Source: Welwitschia mirabilis
Lineage: Eukaryota; Gnetophyta; Gnetopsida; Welwitschiales
DNA: 26,288 bases
Direction: 5' to 3'
Assembly: GCA_051453625.1 (NCBI GenBank)
Contig: JBOZIK010000001.1
Span: forward strand, 163,866,276-163,892,563
Under the pieces are notes generated by a model. It was not told the origin of the DNA. It saw only the letters and a program-made list of their open reading frames with translations, and ran no database searches. A program made the position numbers and the translations under genes. Positions 1-8,704 of this stretch are shown piece after piece (position 1 is the stretch's first letter; every line of letters begins with the position of its first letter).

Positions 1-161
1 CTATTTTTGTGGGCTAAGTAGGAACCATCTCGTGTGCTGTAGGAGGACCCTTTGTAAATCAATGAACTCCAAAGCAACATTCAAGATTTTGTTGATATTT
101 TCGGATTGCTGTAATATTGCTTGAAAGACTTTATCATTGTTTCTGCTAGCAATTGAACTTT

Positions 162-476
162 CTACATTCTGAGCATTAGCCTTACAGAAGAAGTCATTTG
201 ACGGATAACACAAGCTTGGCATTGACTCTTGGTATGAGAACTAGAGTGGTTTCTAGAGCAATTATGTTGGGATAGAGCTGGGTAGTGCACAGGAGGCTGA
301 TTGCCCCAGCCATTTGAAGCCTGACGATAGGGTGGCATGGAACCCCATGCAAGACCCTCCAGTTTTGAATGCATTGAGAGGTTGATGAGGAGGAGATAGA
401 CTCTGACAGCTTCCCTAGGTAGGACCACCAACATGGCCACACTAATTGCCACGTCCACTGTGCCCACCATGCCCAC
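162..476 (-). pseudogene. LINE RNase H-like (RVT_3) domain, degraded
   Basis: A 104-codon minus-strand frame begins with VDVAISVAMLVVLPREAVRVY and continues LLINLSMHSKLEGLAWG. This matches the plant RNase H-like fold in its first strands ('VDGA.....G.GVVLRD..G') and the conserved helix 'N...AEALAL..GL', with the catalytic Glu kept as the E of KLEGLAW. The first catalytic Asp is present as VD. The next strand, normally containing 'DS', is recognisable only in the overlapping frame (IIALETTLVLI) with Asp replaced, so there is a frameshift near position 330. The domain would remove RNA from the hybrid in LINE ORF2. From 160 down to 1 an open frame continues without a recognisable motif and probably is the rest of this domain. 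Confidence 0.5.
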
Positions 477-869
477 TACTTTTTAAGACATTTCTACGTG
501 GAGGATGGAAATGACGTAGGTTGTCTGTTTTGTCATATGCATGCAGGCTAGGTGGAACTTTGGAGACGTTCTAGGGTATGTTTGGCTAGTAATCTAGCTT
601 GTCATTGAAATGCTGAACATCCATGGCCACCTTTTGTCCATGGGAGCAGAGCCGAAGATTCAAGAGGCCCAAGGATTTGCAGAACACATTAAGATAAGTA
701 CAAGAAGAATTAAGAATTATACGACATCTTGCTTCCCAGATGATGTGAACCCCTGTAATAACTATAACAGTTTTAAGATTCCGGTAATAATATGATCAAC
801 AAGATCCTTGGGAAAAGAGAAAGAAACATGAAAAAGACTTGAGATCCTTTCCAAGAACCTCGTAGTAGA

Positions 870-1024
870 AACTCACTGAAAGGAGAAGTTGGGGAGGGTT
901 TCCAGATAACCACAAAAGGCACAATTTGGAGATCCTCTGTTCTGCAACCTTTTTCTCCATGAAAGGCCATTAAGTAGGAAAGACCGATGAGTAAAAGAAA
1001 TTTTAGCCAAAAACGTTGTCCCAT
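870..1024 (-). pseudogene. LINE zf-RVT zinc-binding domain
   Basis: On the minus strand a K-F-L-L...GLSYL...HGEKGCRTEDLQI segment is followed, after a frameshift, by CAFCGYLETLPNFSFQ then a stop (923-873). This is the zf-RVT signature 'CP.CG..ETL.HL.F.C': the CxxC pair and the ETL are kept, the His has become Asn, and the last Cys codon is TGA. The domain follows RT in plant LINE ORF2 proteins and in related endonuclease-less relics. Its presence, in order after the RT, is the strongest single proof that this segment is a LINE. The linker motif VHIIWEARCRIILN, close to the 'IWEARN..IFN' seen after this domain in plant LINEs, follows at about 750-709. Confidence 0.72.
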
Positions 1025-1394
1025 AGATTTTTCAATAACTTTTTGATATTACTTTGTTGCCCCCAGTATTTGACTAATCTTATGGTATATTTTTCCATAG
1101 TTCTTCTTATGTAATTTTTTACTTCTTTGACTTTGCTAGCATCTTGCCTAGTCCAAGCATCAAAACATTTTGATTCCAATTCCATACTGGAGTCAGGTTC
1201 ACATATGAGGTCATGTCTGATTAGTGAACTTCATTTGAACAGTGGTTAGAGAGGTGCTGAGATTTCGATTACTCAGCTATCTACTTTTTCTATAGCCTTT
1301 AGATAACAAATTGTTTAGAGATTTATTTGTGCATCTAAAGTTAAACATATCCGTGAGCCATCTGATAGGCACATTTCCAAAAATGCTGAAGCAT

Positions 1395-1740
1395 TTAAAA
1401 TGTTGATTTCAATGGATTCTTGATTATACAAGTGCTTCCATATTTGGTTGATAATCCAACACGCCTGAATTCTTGATATCGATGTGGAGAACACTGTACC
1501 TCTAGTATTCTTGTCCAGTGTCCTGCCCCTGAATCTCCATGCTTTGACAGATTCTTAATCTGAAAAGAATTGTCCACTTTTCCTGTCCTTTTAAAGCTCT
1601 AATTATCCATGTAGTGGCTGGAACATGAGCTTGATCAAATAGGGGCCACTCTGCTAAGTTTCAAGGTGAATCCTTTATTCCACACAAAGACTGTAAATAG
1701 CTTTTCAAGCTTTTATAGGACCATAATTAGGGGCAGCTAT
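1395..1740 (-). pseudogene. LINE ORF2 linker between RT and zinc finger, degraded
   Basis: Between the RT fragment and the zf-RVT domain the minus strand has short open stretches (1577-1395 and 1185-1003) in the position of the LINE region that follows the RT thumb. One stretch begins FQIKNLSKHGDSGAGHW. No motif is diagnostic; the assignment rests on position inside the LINE and on the same orientation. Frameshifts are needed to connect the parts. Confidence 0.35.
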
Positions 1741-1866
1741 GGATGTCTAATAAACTGCAATGGCTGAAAATATGTGCTTGATAATGATAGCTGAGAGTAA
1801 GGTTCATTTTTAGCCATCTTGCCAAAGTTTTTCTTATTTTGTCTTCCATACCCATCCATATTTGAG

Positions 1867-2289
1867 TTAGATAAAAACTCCAAGAGTCTTAAAGGAATCA
1901 TCAGGACCTTTTCCACTCTTTTTATGCCACTCTTGCAAACCATTTGATTGATTTCTAAAAGCTTGAGTCTTCTCCCAATTAATCATGGAACTCGAATCCT
2001 TGCAATATAAGATAACATTGGACTGGTAGTGGACGTGTATGGAATTTCTACAGGCAGAGAGATGTAATGCTAAAAAGTCTCCAAAACATTCACTGATATA
2101 GCCTAATATGTTGTACCTCCCATTCCTTTTAGTCTTATCTCCCCTTATTTTTATTTTGAATAAAATGATGAATGCATTGTGCTTCATCAGGAATGCAGAA
2201 CCATTCAAATTTATGGAACGATGCCTGAAGAGCATACTTTTCTTGAGAACGTGGTCAAGAGGCATATTCAAATGTATGTATTCATCCAT
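1867..2289 (-). pseudogene. LINE reverse transcriptase fragment (palm/thumb region)
   Basis: A 140-residue stretch, open on the minus strand, fits the C-terminal part of a plant LINE reverse transcriptase. Near residues 66-80 a degenerate FGDF stands where the catalytic FADD normally lies. Around residues 97-113 the run YCKDSSSMINWEKTQAF matches the conserved 'YCKASGSKINWEKT' segment. Near the end, EWHKKSGK...FKTLGVF corresponds to the 'W...GK.FRYLGV' motif. Similarity continues in other frames downstream to about 1740, where a 'LSLAGR...' thumb-like segment would lie. The missing second Asp and the frameshifts mean it cannot be active. In intact elements this enzyme performs target-primed reverse transcription. 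The family call is from remembered motifs, not a search. Confidence 0.65.
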
Positions 2290-2290
2290 C

Positions 2291-2560
2291 TAAACAAATC
2301 AGACTACTTTACTAATTACTTCACAGATGAGAAGTTATAATCAATCAATAGCTAACTATGCAAATAGAAGTGCCATGCATAGCATAGATGTGTATTTGCT
2401 TGTGGTTCCACGTATATATTCAAGGCATGCTCCACATTTGGTATCTAGCTGCCCTCCCCTTAAGGGCCATCACTTGTGGGTTTCTTCCCCAATGAGAAAA
2501 CCTAACAGGTGCGACATGGTTTCCTATTAATTAACTTTTTAAGAAAAAAACAGAACTCTA
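2291..2560. other. Unassigned spacer between LINE and copia LTR
   Basis: I see no domain or structural motif in either strand. It may be more of the LINE, which should extend upstream here, but the translated frames do not show its RT motifs. Confidence 0.4.
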
Positions 2561-3553
2561 TGTGAAAATGGTTCTTATCGATAATAGGATCAATCCTAGA
2601 AGGGCATGAATAGGGTTTTAGAATAAAATTTAAGGGCTATAAAAATAATTTTGGCTGCCAAGAAATTCTGCTCGCAAAATTGAATTAGATCACAAATATA
2701 AACATGTAAAGAAAACGAACACAAAAGAACAATTTAAATTTTTAAGATGGTTCAGGTGCAATGTGCAACTCTAGTTCACTCTTCAACCTTAAGTTAGAGC
2801 CTCCTGAGTTGGACTAAATTATCTCTTAATGGTTTTCTGGCTCACCATTAACCTTTTACAACCGTGGATTTTCAAGCCAAATCCACAACCCTTAGTAGCA
2901 GAAGATTGGATGAATGATCAATGTGCCTAAGAGCGCTGGTTCCTTCCTTGATGATCTAAAGGATGTCTGTACAAGGCTAATAGAACAGATCAGATCTAAA
3001 GAACATTGAATATCATAATGACAGAGCAAGGAAACAGAAGATCAGAATAGATATTTAAGCAATAGTATTGAAATGATTGAGATTCGATCATATATAAATG
3101 GCTGTTTTTGATCTAAACTCCATTGATGTACTGCTTGAATATTTAAGGATCTTGATTTGATTCTTTGATTGTCTTTCAAACTGTTACACAATTTTAACTA
3201 TTAGATCATATCTGGTCACTTGCATTTCTTTTCCATTCAACCTTAAAGCATTTAATTTTTAACACGTTGACTTTGCTGAGAAGTTCAATCACATGCAATA
3301 TAAGTGTGATTGACTTTATAGAGCTCGGTTACAAACCATTCTGAATAGTTCATATGCTATCACTCATCTGCTCACCTTGATATGAAAGAAAGGAAGTAAA
3401 CAATGGGTCATCCCAACTTCTTTGTTTGACTTAATATTGAGCTGTCTAAAGATAAAACATTTGCAATGCTAGTTCTACAACTTGGTTAAATATAATGATT
3501 TTTCAAAACACTAATCATGGACATCAATAACAAGTAAAACATAAATATTAACA
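2561..3553 (-). repeat. 3' LTR of a Ty1/copia retrotransposon
   Basis: Read on the minus strand the segment starts TGTTAATATT directly after a polypurine tract and ends ACCATTTTCACA, giving TG...CA ends over 993 bp. Its second half has the conserved R/U5 module common in plant copia LTRs: a CCACGGTTGTAAAAGGT run, then GGTGAGCCAGAAAACC, then GTCCAACTCAGGAGGCT, then GGTTGAAGAGTGAACTAG, and GCACCTGAACCA before a TTGTTCTTTTGTGTTC run. The pol remains upstream (5368-6430) have the same orientation. The right boundary is supported by the polypurine tract; the left boundary at 2561 is a guess from the TG/CA rule, because the other LTR is not in the window. Confidence 0.6.
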
Positions 3554-3567
3554 ATCTTCCCTTTGCC
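3554..3567 (-). promoter_or_regulatory. Polypurine tract of the copia element
   Basis: On the minus strand GGCAAAGGGAAGAT lies immediately before the TGTT that starts the LTR. A purine-rich run at this place primes plus-strand DNA synthesis in LTR elements. Confidence 0.6.
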
Positions 3568-4025
3568 ATTGATAGCAAAAATTAATATTTCAACATTTTT
3601 ACTTCCCCTTAACAGGTGCAAATAAAAAGTATATAACATTTTAATAATAAGAAGGTGTATTGAAAAATAATAAAAGGCATTAACAGTAACTTAAATGATT
3701 CTAAGAATTTTTAACATAATTTGATAAAACTTCCAATTGACTTTCCATTAAACTTTTTGACTTAAAAAAATTACAAATACAACAGTCAACATATCATTAT
3801 ACAAAAGGACTAAACTAACTCAAAAGATTATTTTACATAGATATTATAATGTCAGGCCAATATGAAAATGTGGAAAATTATGCCGTCTTTTTAGGCTACA
3901 TATAACTAAAGACATCTATAGATATCTCTCCATTTGACATCAATGACAACAAGGACAAAAATAGAGAACAAACAGCAACTATTCTTCTTCTTTGAAAGCT
4001 GAAGGGAACTCCCCATATTTAGATG
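3568..4025 (-). other. 3' untranslated internal region of the copia element
   Basis: AT-rich stretch between the extra ORF and the polypurine tract. No motif is recognised beyond short open runs; by position it is the internal 3' region of the copia element. Confidence 0.4.
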
Positions 4026-4540
4026 CTAAAGGAGAGGAGGCACTAGTACTTTTGCTAGGGTCACCAACAGGTCCCCACTAGCAATCATTGCTTCTTTTAT
4101 ATGGTGAGTTCTTGAGTCAAGTTTGACAAGTTTGATTATTGAAAAAGCATTGGTAACAGAGATAGGCTTGAAAGAATCTTTGAGCTTGTAGGAAGAGGAT
4201 TGTCCATACAAACTATGCATTCCTTGAAGACTGACCTTATTAATGAAAGCAAGAGGTTTTATGACCTCTTGTTTTTGAAAGCTGAGGGACAAGATGATGT
4301 TAAAAGATTGTGTACTAAGCAAAAAATTTGATAAGACACGAGATTAATGATCTTTAGGCTGATTAACCATATGGTTGAGAATAACAGAAGGTGCACTAAT
4401 TGATTTTTGCATGTCAAGGAGGTACAACAGATAGGCTCTATAATTTGAAAGCTTGTTCCTATGGCTTGCTAATGGAATAAAATTGTAAGAGGAGAGAAGA
4501 TGATGAACAAGAACTTTTGGAAGGAGGAAGGACTAAAGGG
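4026..4540 (-). pseudogene. Extra ORF of the copia element, C-terminal part (Transposase_32-type)
   Basis: One minus-strand frame runs from about 4540 to 4026 with a single stop at 4344-4346. It begins with KVLVHHLLSSYNFIPLASHR, continues through NKLSNYRAYLLYLLDMQKS and PSVILNHMV, and ends with a helical LVKLDSRTHHIKEA region. The pattern 'L.P.SH...L....AYLLY.L.....I....I...M' followed by a Phe/Leu-rich segment resembles the putative plant transposon protein family (Pfam Transposase_32-type), found in many plant LTR-element ORFs of unknown function. It is not gag, protease, integrase, RT or RNase H. It lies on the same strand as copia pol and between pol and the 3' LTR, where Sirevirus-type copia elements carry an additional, often called envelope-like, ORF. 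Function unknown; family call from memory. Confidence 0.5.
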
Positions 4541-4660
4541 TCTCCTTGCATGCCACATCTTTTTTTTATAAAGGACCTTTGTAACTATCTCTTTCTCTTC
4601 AAAGTTTTCAACAAGTGGCTAAGAGCCCCCAAAACCTCCTTTTGGTAAATTTGTAAGCTT

Positions 4661-4891
4661 TCAAAGTAACCTTAATAACCTTTCCAAACTATAGATAGTG
4701 ACATTTATAGCATCATATTTATCATGAAAATGGAACAATCTACTCACCAAAGGTATGTTGCTTCTTTGAACAATTAGAAAATAACCCCATTGATTTTGAA
4801 CTAACATGTTCTCAACCTCTCTTAACCCTTCCCATTTCTTTGTCGCAAATTCTCTTGTGAGTAAGAGGGTTCTTATTATACAAATCTTCAA
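4661..4891 (-). pseudogene. Extra ORF of the copia element, N-terminal part (Transposase_32-type)
   Basis: A 76-codon open stretch on the minus strand holds LLLTREFATKKWEGLREVEN, then MLVQNQWGYFL and PLVSRLFHFHDKYDA. The arrangement 'L..RGF.......L.E+......W..f........V..FY.N' is what I expect at the start of the conserved part of the Transposase_32-type family. A Lys-rich leader (KGKGNASK) lies just upstream at about 4960, as in that family. The piece is collinear with the C-terminal part at 4026-4540, separated by a degraded 120 bp with frameshifts. It is probably the same protein. Confidence 0.42.
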
Positions 4892-5367
4892 CTCCTTTGT
4901 TTGTTACGGAGACATGCCAGCTGTAATGTATCTAGGAGCTTGGATGCATTTCCTTTGCCTTTTTACTTCTTAGAAGGACCAAATTTAGTCAATGTGAAGG
5001 AGAAAAAAATAGAAGGAAGACCACAAGAGATGTAAAAAGTAAGAAAGTAAAATGAGAGAGGGTTAGGGGATAAGTAAGATGAGTTTGGCTAAAAACTTAA
5101 AATGAAGTGTAATGATTTTACACAAGTGAAATGAATCAAAGTTTTGGGGGAGAAGTATAATATGATGTCTTGGGGGACTAGTTGCCTCATTAAATGCACC
5201 CAAGTCTAGATTTGACATTCAATAGAAGTTTAAAACCTATTAAATTTGGTCTACTGTAAATCCACATGACCAAGTCTCTATTGGATTGGCCCAAATGGAT
5301 AGATAACTCCTACAAGTTTGAGCAACTAAGTTTATAATTAGTTAACTCCTCTATCTAATAAGGAGTT
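4892..5367 (-). other. Intergenic region between copia pol and the extra ORF
   Basis: Carries the probable leader of the extra ORF (about 4990-4900) and otherwise AT-rich sequence without a recognised motif. A G-rich pair GTTTTGGGGGAG and TCTTGGGGGACT stands on the plus strand at about 5141-5180. Confidence 0.3.
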
Positions 5368-5613
5368 TCAACAACCCAATAGTGAAATCAGTTGAGTAAA
5401 TTGCAAATTGCTTTTAGATTTATAAAGAAACAGATCTAGTTGATTAAGTAAAAATCTAGTCAACCATTCAATTATCTCATCTGGTGGTATACCTATTCCA
5501 GGAATTGATCTAAGAAATTCAAATCTTTTAGAACTTAATGATTTGGTAAAAGGATTAGTAATTTGATTTTCACTACTTACATATTTTAGAGAAATAATAT
5601 TATGTTCAACTAG
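5368..5613 (-). pseudogene. C-terminal end of copia pol (after RNase H)
   Basis: An uninterrupted minus-strand frame of 81 codons ending with TGA at 5370-5368. It has no ATG and so is easily missed. It contains ISLKYVSSENQITNPFTKSL followed by FEFLRSIPGI, which matches the copia pol terminus 'I.L.+V.SE.QIADIFTK.L....F..LR..LG+'. The family usually ends soon after this motif, but here about 40 more residues (PPDEIIEWLTRFLL... to LLGC) are open, a C-terminal tail I do not recognise. Just upstream (about 5700-5640) a degraded frame has VYCDN and HSRMKQID, fitting the RNase H end 'IYCDN..AI.....P..H.R.KHI'. Confidence 0.75.
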
Positions 5614-5789
5614 TGTCCTAATAATTATTTACTATCTATTTGCTTCATTCTAGAATGTTACATAGGGTTACGTATAATGCTAATGACACTAAAATTATCA
5701 CAATAAACGTAAGTTGTCAAACCCAAAATTAAAGTCATACGATGTTTCTTTAATTCACATAAGTTGAGTATAACAATTACTTACCACTA

Positions 5790-5960
5790 TATATTTTGCC
5801 TTAGCTATTGAAGGGAATTCGGGTTTTGTTTCTTCCTTTACCAACTTGTTGATCAACTTTCAAGGGGAAAAAAACTTCCATTCGTGCTTTCTCTATCGTT
5901 ATTGCATCTAGCCCATACTACATCACTAAATCATAGTTGATCTATTAGTGTTTTATGATA
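5790..5960 (-). pseudogene. Copia RNase H domain, degraded
   Basis: At 5930-5870 the minus strand reads FSDVVWARCNNDRESTNGS, the copia RNase H core 'YSDADWAG...DRKSTSG' with the first catalytic Asp kept. It is followed by an in-frame stop and then a frameshifted SW..KKQN...Q, fitting 'SW.SKKQ..V..ST.EAEY'. The segment connects the RT end (6000-6230) with the pol terminus (5368-5613) in the right order. The catalytic Glu region is not readable. Confidence 0.7.
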
Positions 5961-5999
5961 TCCATAGCCACATCTACGTTCGATGTATCTGAGGATCTT

Positions 6000-6400
6000 C
6001 TACATGCTATCATGTGAGATTCTTTCCACTTTCCAGTATCTTGCACAAACTCCAATACTAAATGCTATATTAGACCTCATAGAAGTTAGATTTAATAAAC
6101 TCTTAACAATACCCCTATACACTTTGTGATCTATCTCTTTCCAGTTTTCATCTTTCTTTATCTTTGTATTAATATATAATAGTGCAAAAAACTTTAGCAT
6201 TTTCAAGTGCTTGTACATTGTGATATAAATTGATTAAGAAAGTTGACTTCATGAAGTATACTTTCTCTTGATTTGGATCATTGAATAGGCTAAAGTATTT
6301 TAGTCATAAGATTTCATTTAAAGTCAGTTTCTTAACAATAAGAAATTAAAGGACATCAATTGATGAAAATTCTCAAGCCACCTTTTTAGTTTAGAAGTCT
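6000..6400 (-). pseudogene. Copia reverse transcriptase C-terminus
   Basis: The frame at 6218-6000 has KKDENWKEIDHKVYRGIVKS then LLNLTSMRSNIAFSIGVCAR, a close match to the copia segment 'D...Y+..+GSLLYLT.+RPDI.F.V....R' that ends RT. Further upstream to about 6400, FHQLM and MIQIKRKYTS fit 'F..LM...F..S..G.L..FLGLQI.Q....I..SQ.KY'. The YVDD active site would lie just upstream and is not seen: at 6436 the chromovirus insertion cuts the gene. Stops and frame changes show the copy is inactive. RT copies the element RNA in virus-like particles; here only a relic remains. Confidence 0.75.
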
Positions 6401-6431
6401 TCTTACACCACTTGAATGGTCCTTGTTTAGG

Positions 6432-6436
6432 CTAAT
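6432..6436. repeat. Target-site duplication, left copy (CTAAT)
   Basis: CTAAT precedes the first base of the chromovirus 5' LTR and is repeated at 14875-14879 after the last base of its 3' LTR. Five bases is the size made by Ty3/gypsy integrases. Confidence 0.75.
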
Positions 6437-6561
6437 CAATGTAAGAGCATCCTTAGAAAAATAAAAATAAAAAGCATGTTGTAGTTAGGGGTTTGTTTGT
6501 TAAGGTTTGTGTGGAAAATAATATCTGCCATGTGTAATCGCCAAGTAGGCACTATCTGTAG
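6437..6561 (+). repeat. Chromovirus 5' LTR, left piece
   Basis: Aligns without gaps to the start of the 3' LTR at 14144: both continue GAGCATC.TTAG, a run of AAAATAAAAATAAAAAG, TAGTTAGGGG and AAAATAATAT. The terminal TG of the 3' copy is CA here, two transitions. Ends at the TGTAG target site of the nested insertion. A near-identical copy of this piece lies at 6994-7118 beyond an N gap. Confidence 0.8.
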
Positions 6562-6640
6562 TGTTAACATGTAAAAATTGACATTCTGATCAAGTTATTT
6601 GATCAATCGCTCTTAATAAAAGACATTAATATAACTGATT

Positions 6641-6964
6641 NNNNNNNNNNNNNNNNNNNNNNNNNNNNNNNNNNNNNNNNNNNNNNNNNNNNNNNNNNNN
6701 NNNNNNNNNNNNNNNNNNNNNNNNNNNNNNNNNNNNNNNNNNNNNNNNNNNNNNNNNNNNNNNNNNNNNNNNNNNNNNNNNNNNNNNNNNNNNNNNNNNN
6801 NNNNNNNNNNNNNNNNNNNNNNNNNNNNNNNNNNNNNNNNNNNNNNNNNNNNNNNNNNNNNNNNNNNNNNNNNNNNNNNNNNNNNNNNNNNNNNNNNNNN
6901 NNNNNNNNNNNNNNNNNNNNNNNNNNNNNNNNNNNNNNNNNNNNNNNNNNNNNNNNNNNNNNNN
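6641..6964. other. N gap (324) flanked by duplicated sequence
   Basis: The 233 bp left of the gap (6408-6640) recurs almost unchanged right of it (6965-7197), including the chromovirus LTR start and the nested-insertion junction. Confidence 0.9.
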
Positions 6965-7228
6965 CCACTTGAATGGTCCTTGTGTAGGCTAATCAATATA
7001 AGAGCATCCTTAGAAAAATAAAAATAAAAAGCATGTTGTAGTTAGGGGCCTGTTTGTTAAGGTTTGTGTGGAAAATAATATCTGCCATGTGTAATTGCCA
7101 AGTAGGCACTATCTGTAGTGTTAACATGTAAAAATTGACATTCTGATTAAGTTATTTGATCAATCGCTCTTAATAAAAGACATTAATATAACTGATTTAT
7201 CATAAAAAACATGTCTTTTGTTGCTTGT

Positions 7229-7328
7229 NNNNNNNNNNNNNNNNNNNNNNNNNNNNNNNNNNNNNNNNNNNNNNNNNNNNNNNNNNNNNNNNNNNNNNNN
7301 NNNNNNNNNNNNNNNNNNNNNNNNNNNN
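7229..7328. other. N gap (100) flanked by duplicated sequence
   Basis: About 70 bp on the left (7159-7228) recur on the right (7329-7397) with one substitution and a one-base indel. Confidence 0.9.
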
Positions 7329-7647
7329 ATCAATCGCTCTTAATAAAAGAGATTAATATAACTGATTTATCATAAAAACATGTCTTTTGTTGCTTGTCTA
7401 TAATAATAATGGACTCATCATTTTTCCATGACATTTTCAAGATAATTATCTCATTTAAAAGAACATTGTAAAAGATGAACATCATTTGGTCCAAAACGTT
7501 GGTTCCATTGTCCAGATAACTAGTGCTGTCAGTCCTTCTATGTAAAATACTTCAAGTCTCACATTCTGAACTCATCGTGGCAAACTTAGCTGAATGCAAT
7601 TATCAGCTCAAATAGATTTCACCTCAAGAATAACTAGCATCATTAAT

Positions 7648-7696
7648 GACACGTGGCAGTGACGATAATGACATGTAGTAGCGACATGTGGCAGTG
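7648..7696 (+). promoter_or_regulatory. Repeated G-box-type element in LTR U3
   Basis: GACACGTGGCAGTG (7648-7661) recurs as GACATGTGGCAGTG (7683-7696), with a poorer copy GACATGTAGTAG between. The first contains CACGTGG, the core bound by plant bZIP/bHLH factors; the second differs by one C-to-T change. They lie about 190-235 bp upstream of the TATA box, where LTR enhancers sit. Confidence 0.4.
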
Positions 7697-7882
7697 CTGA
7701 GTAAGATGACAGTGGATACACATGAAAACATCATTAGTTGATAGGAGCAGCAACATTTAGAAGCCAAACGTTGGGCTCGTTATGATAACTTGTACCTAAT
7801 GCAAAATGACAAAGACCCTACCTAAGGCTACATAGCATATTTGTAATGGCTCCCTTGTAACCAATCCCCACCTATGCTTGTT

Positions 7883-7890
7883 TATAAAAG
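7883..7890 (+). promoter_or_regulatory. TATA box of the nested LTR
   Basis: TATAAAAG followed by GGCCTTGAGCC, with a CCAAT at 7860-7864 a little upstream. This is the arrangement of an LTR U3/R junction; transcription would start about 25-30 bases further on. Confidence 0.5.
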
Positions 7891-8223
7891 GGCCTTGAGC
7901 CTTTATTTGTAACATCCTTCATTTTGGTGAAGCAATAGAATCCTTGGAGCATCAGGTCGACGAGGCCTTCTGAGTACTTTCTTTGAGGAGTCAACTTGTT
8001 GCAAGGATAGCTCCAAGAGTCTTTTCCAGCTTCCTTCTTCTTCCTTTGATGTAATGTATCTCTCTTGATTTAATACAAAGTAGATGTTCATTTTGATTTT
8101 TGAGTTACAGCTAACCTTGTACTTTTAATGCTGAGTAAGCCCACATTATCAAGTTATTTTATCATCTGAGTGACTTCCTTGGTTAATTGGTCTAAGTCGC
8201 TCCTATATGATGGATTTCAAGTA

Positions 8224-8359
8224 NNNNNNNNNNNNNNNNNNNNNNNNNNNNNNNNNNNNNNNNNNNNNNNNNNNNNNNNNNNNNNNNNNNNNNNNNNNNN
8301 NNNNNNNNNNNNNNNNNNNNNNNNNNNNNNNNNNNNNNNNNNNNNNNNNNNNNNNNNNN
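8224..8359. other. N gap (136), flanks not duplicated
   Basis: Unlike most other gaps here, the sequences on either side are unrelated. It falls inside the nested LTR. Confidence 0.9.
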
Positions 8360-8473
8360 TTTAGAAAGGTGCAAGATATCATTGGAGTCAAGAACCACTG
8401 GTAGACAAGGTGGGCTAGACCTTGGAGCTTGCTTGCTTCCCTACCTCTCTAAATGAAGTTTCAAACAATTTCT

Positions 8474-8633
8474 CAACTCTTTTTTCCCCTTTTCTTCTAA
8501 CTTGCAAGATAAGCAAGACTTATGTAATTTCTGTAAACCAACTCAATTATCCACACTCTTTTTCCCCTTCCTTTTATTATAACTTTCAAGATAAGCAAGA
8601 GATATGTAATTTCTGTAAGCCATCACAATTATC
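8474..8633. repeat. Two-copy tandem repeat of about 80 bp
   Basis: 8474-8551 and 8552-8633 share the pattern ACTCTTTTT.CCCCTT, then CAAGATAAGCAAGA, TATGTAATTTCTGTAA and CAATTATC, with several substitutions and small indels. It lies in the U5 end of the nested LTR. Confidence 0.75.
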
Positions 8634-8704
8634 CCTGTGGAGAGAATGATGCTGGGTATTCATCTGGTTTAAATCCGGTTCATCTTACTATCACAAACAT
8701 GTAG

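Larger units (their letters stand above)
1..2290 (-). mobile_element. LINE (non-LTR retrotransposon), decayed 3' portion
   Basis: Read on the minus strand, the segment carries in order the C-terminal part of a reverse transcriptase (about 2289-1740), a zf-RVT zinc finger (about 1020-870), a WEAR-type linker (about 753-690) and an RNase H-like domain (about 476-200). This is the order in plant L1-type LINE ORF2. The endonuclease and the N-terminal half of RT are not in the window; they would lie at higher coordinates, where a copia LTR starts at 2561. Frames change repeatedly and stops interrupt every domain, so the copy is dead. No poly(A) tail or target duplication is visible because the window edge cuts the 3' end. 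Assignment to LINE is from domain order and motifs; the clade is not determined. Confidence 0.72.
6562..8699 (+). mobile_element. Nested solo-LTR-like insertion in the chromovirus 5' LTR
   Basis: The insert begins TGTTAACATG and ends ATCACAAACA, and is bounded by TGTAG on both sides (6557-6561 and 8700-8704). TG...CA ends and a 5-bp duplication are those of an LTR element. There is a TATA box (7883-7890) about two thirds along and no coding domain, no primer site and no polypurine tract, so a solo LTR or a non-autonomous element is the simplest reading. Apparent length is 2138 bp but includes three N gaps and duplicated gap flanks; if the copy starting at 7119 is the real start, it is about 1.58 kb. 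Orientation is taken from the TATA box. Confidence 0.65.

Noticed and set aside
162-476. A secreted or membrane protein from the hydrophobic stretch VAISVAMLVVL
   Set aside because: The hydrophobic run is the first beta strands of an RNase H-like domain, in order after LINE RT and zf-RVT.
6603-6996. Long minus-strand reading frames across 6603-6996 and at 8170-8404, 9240-9615, 23599-23790
   Set aside because: They are open only because they cross runs of N.
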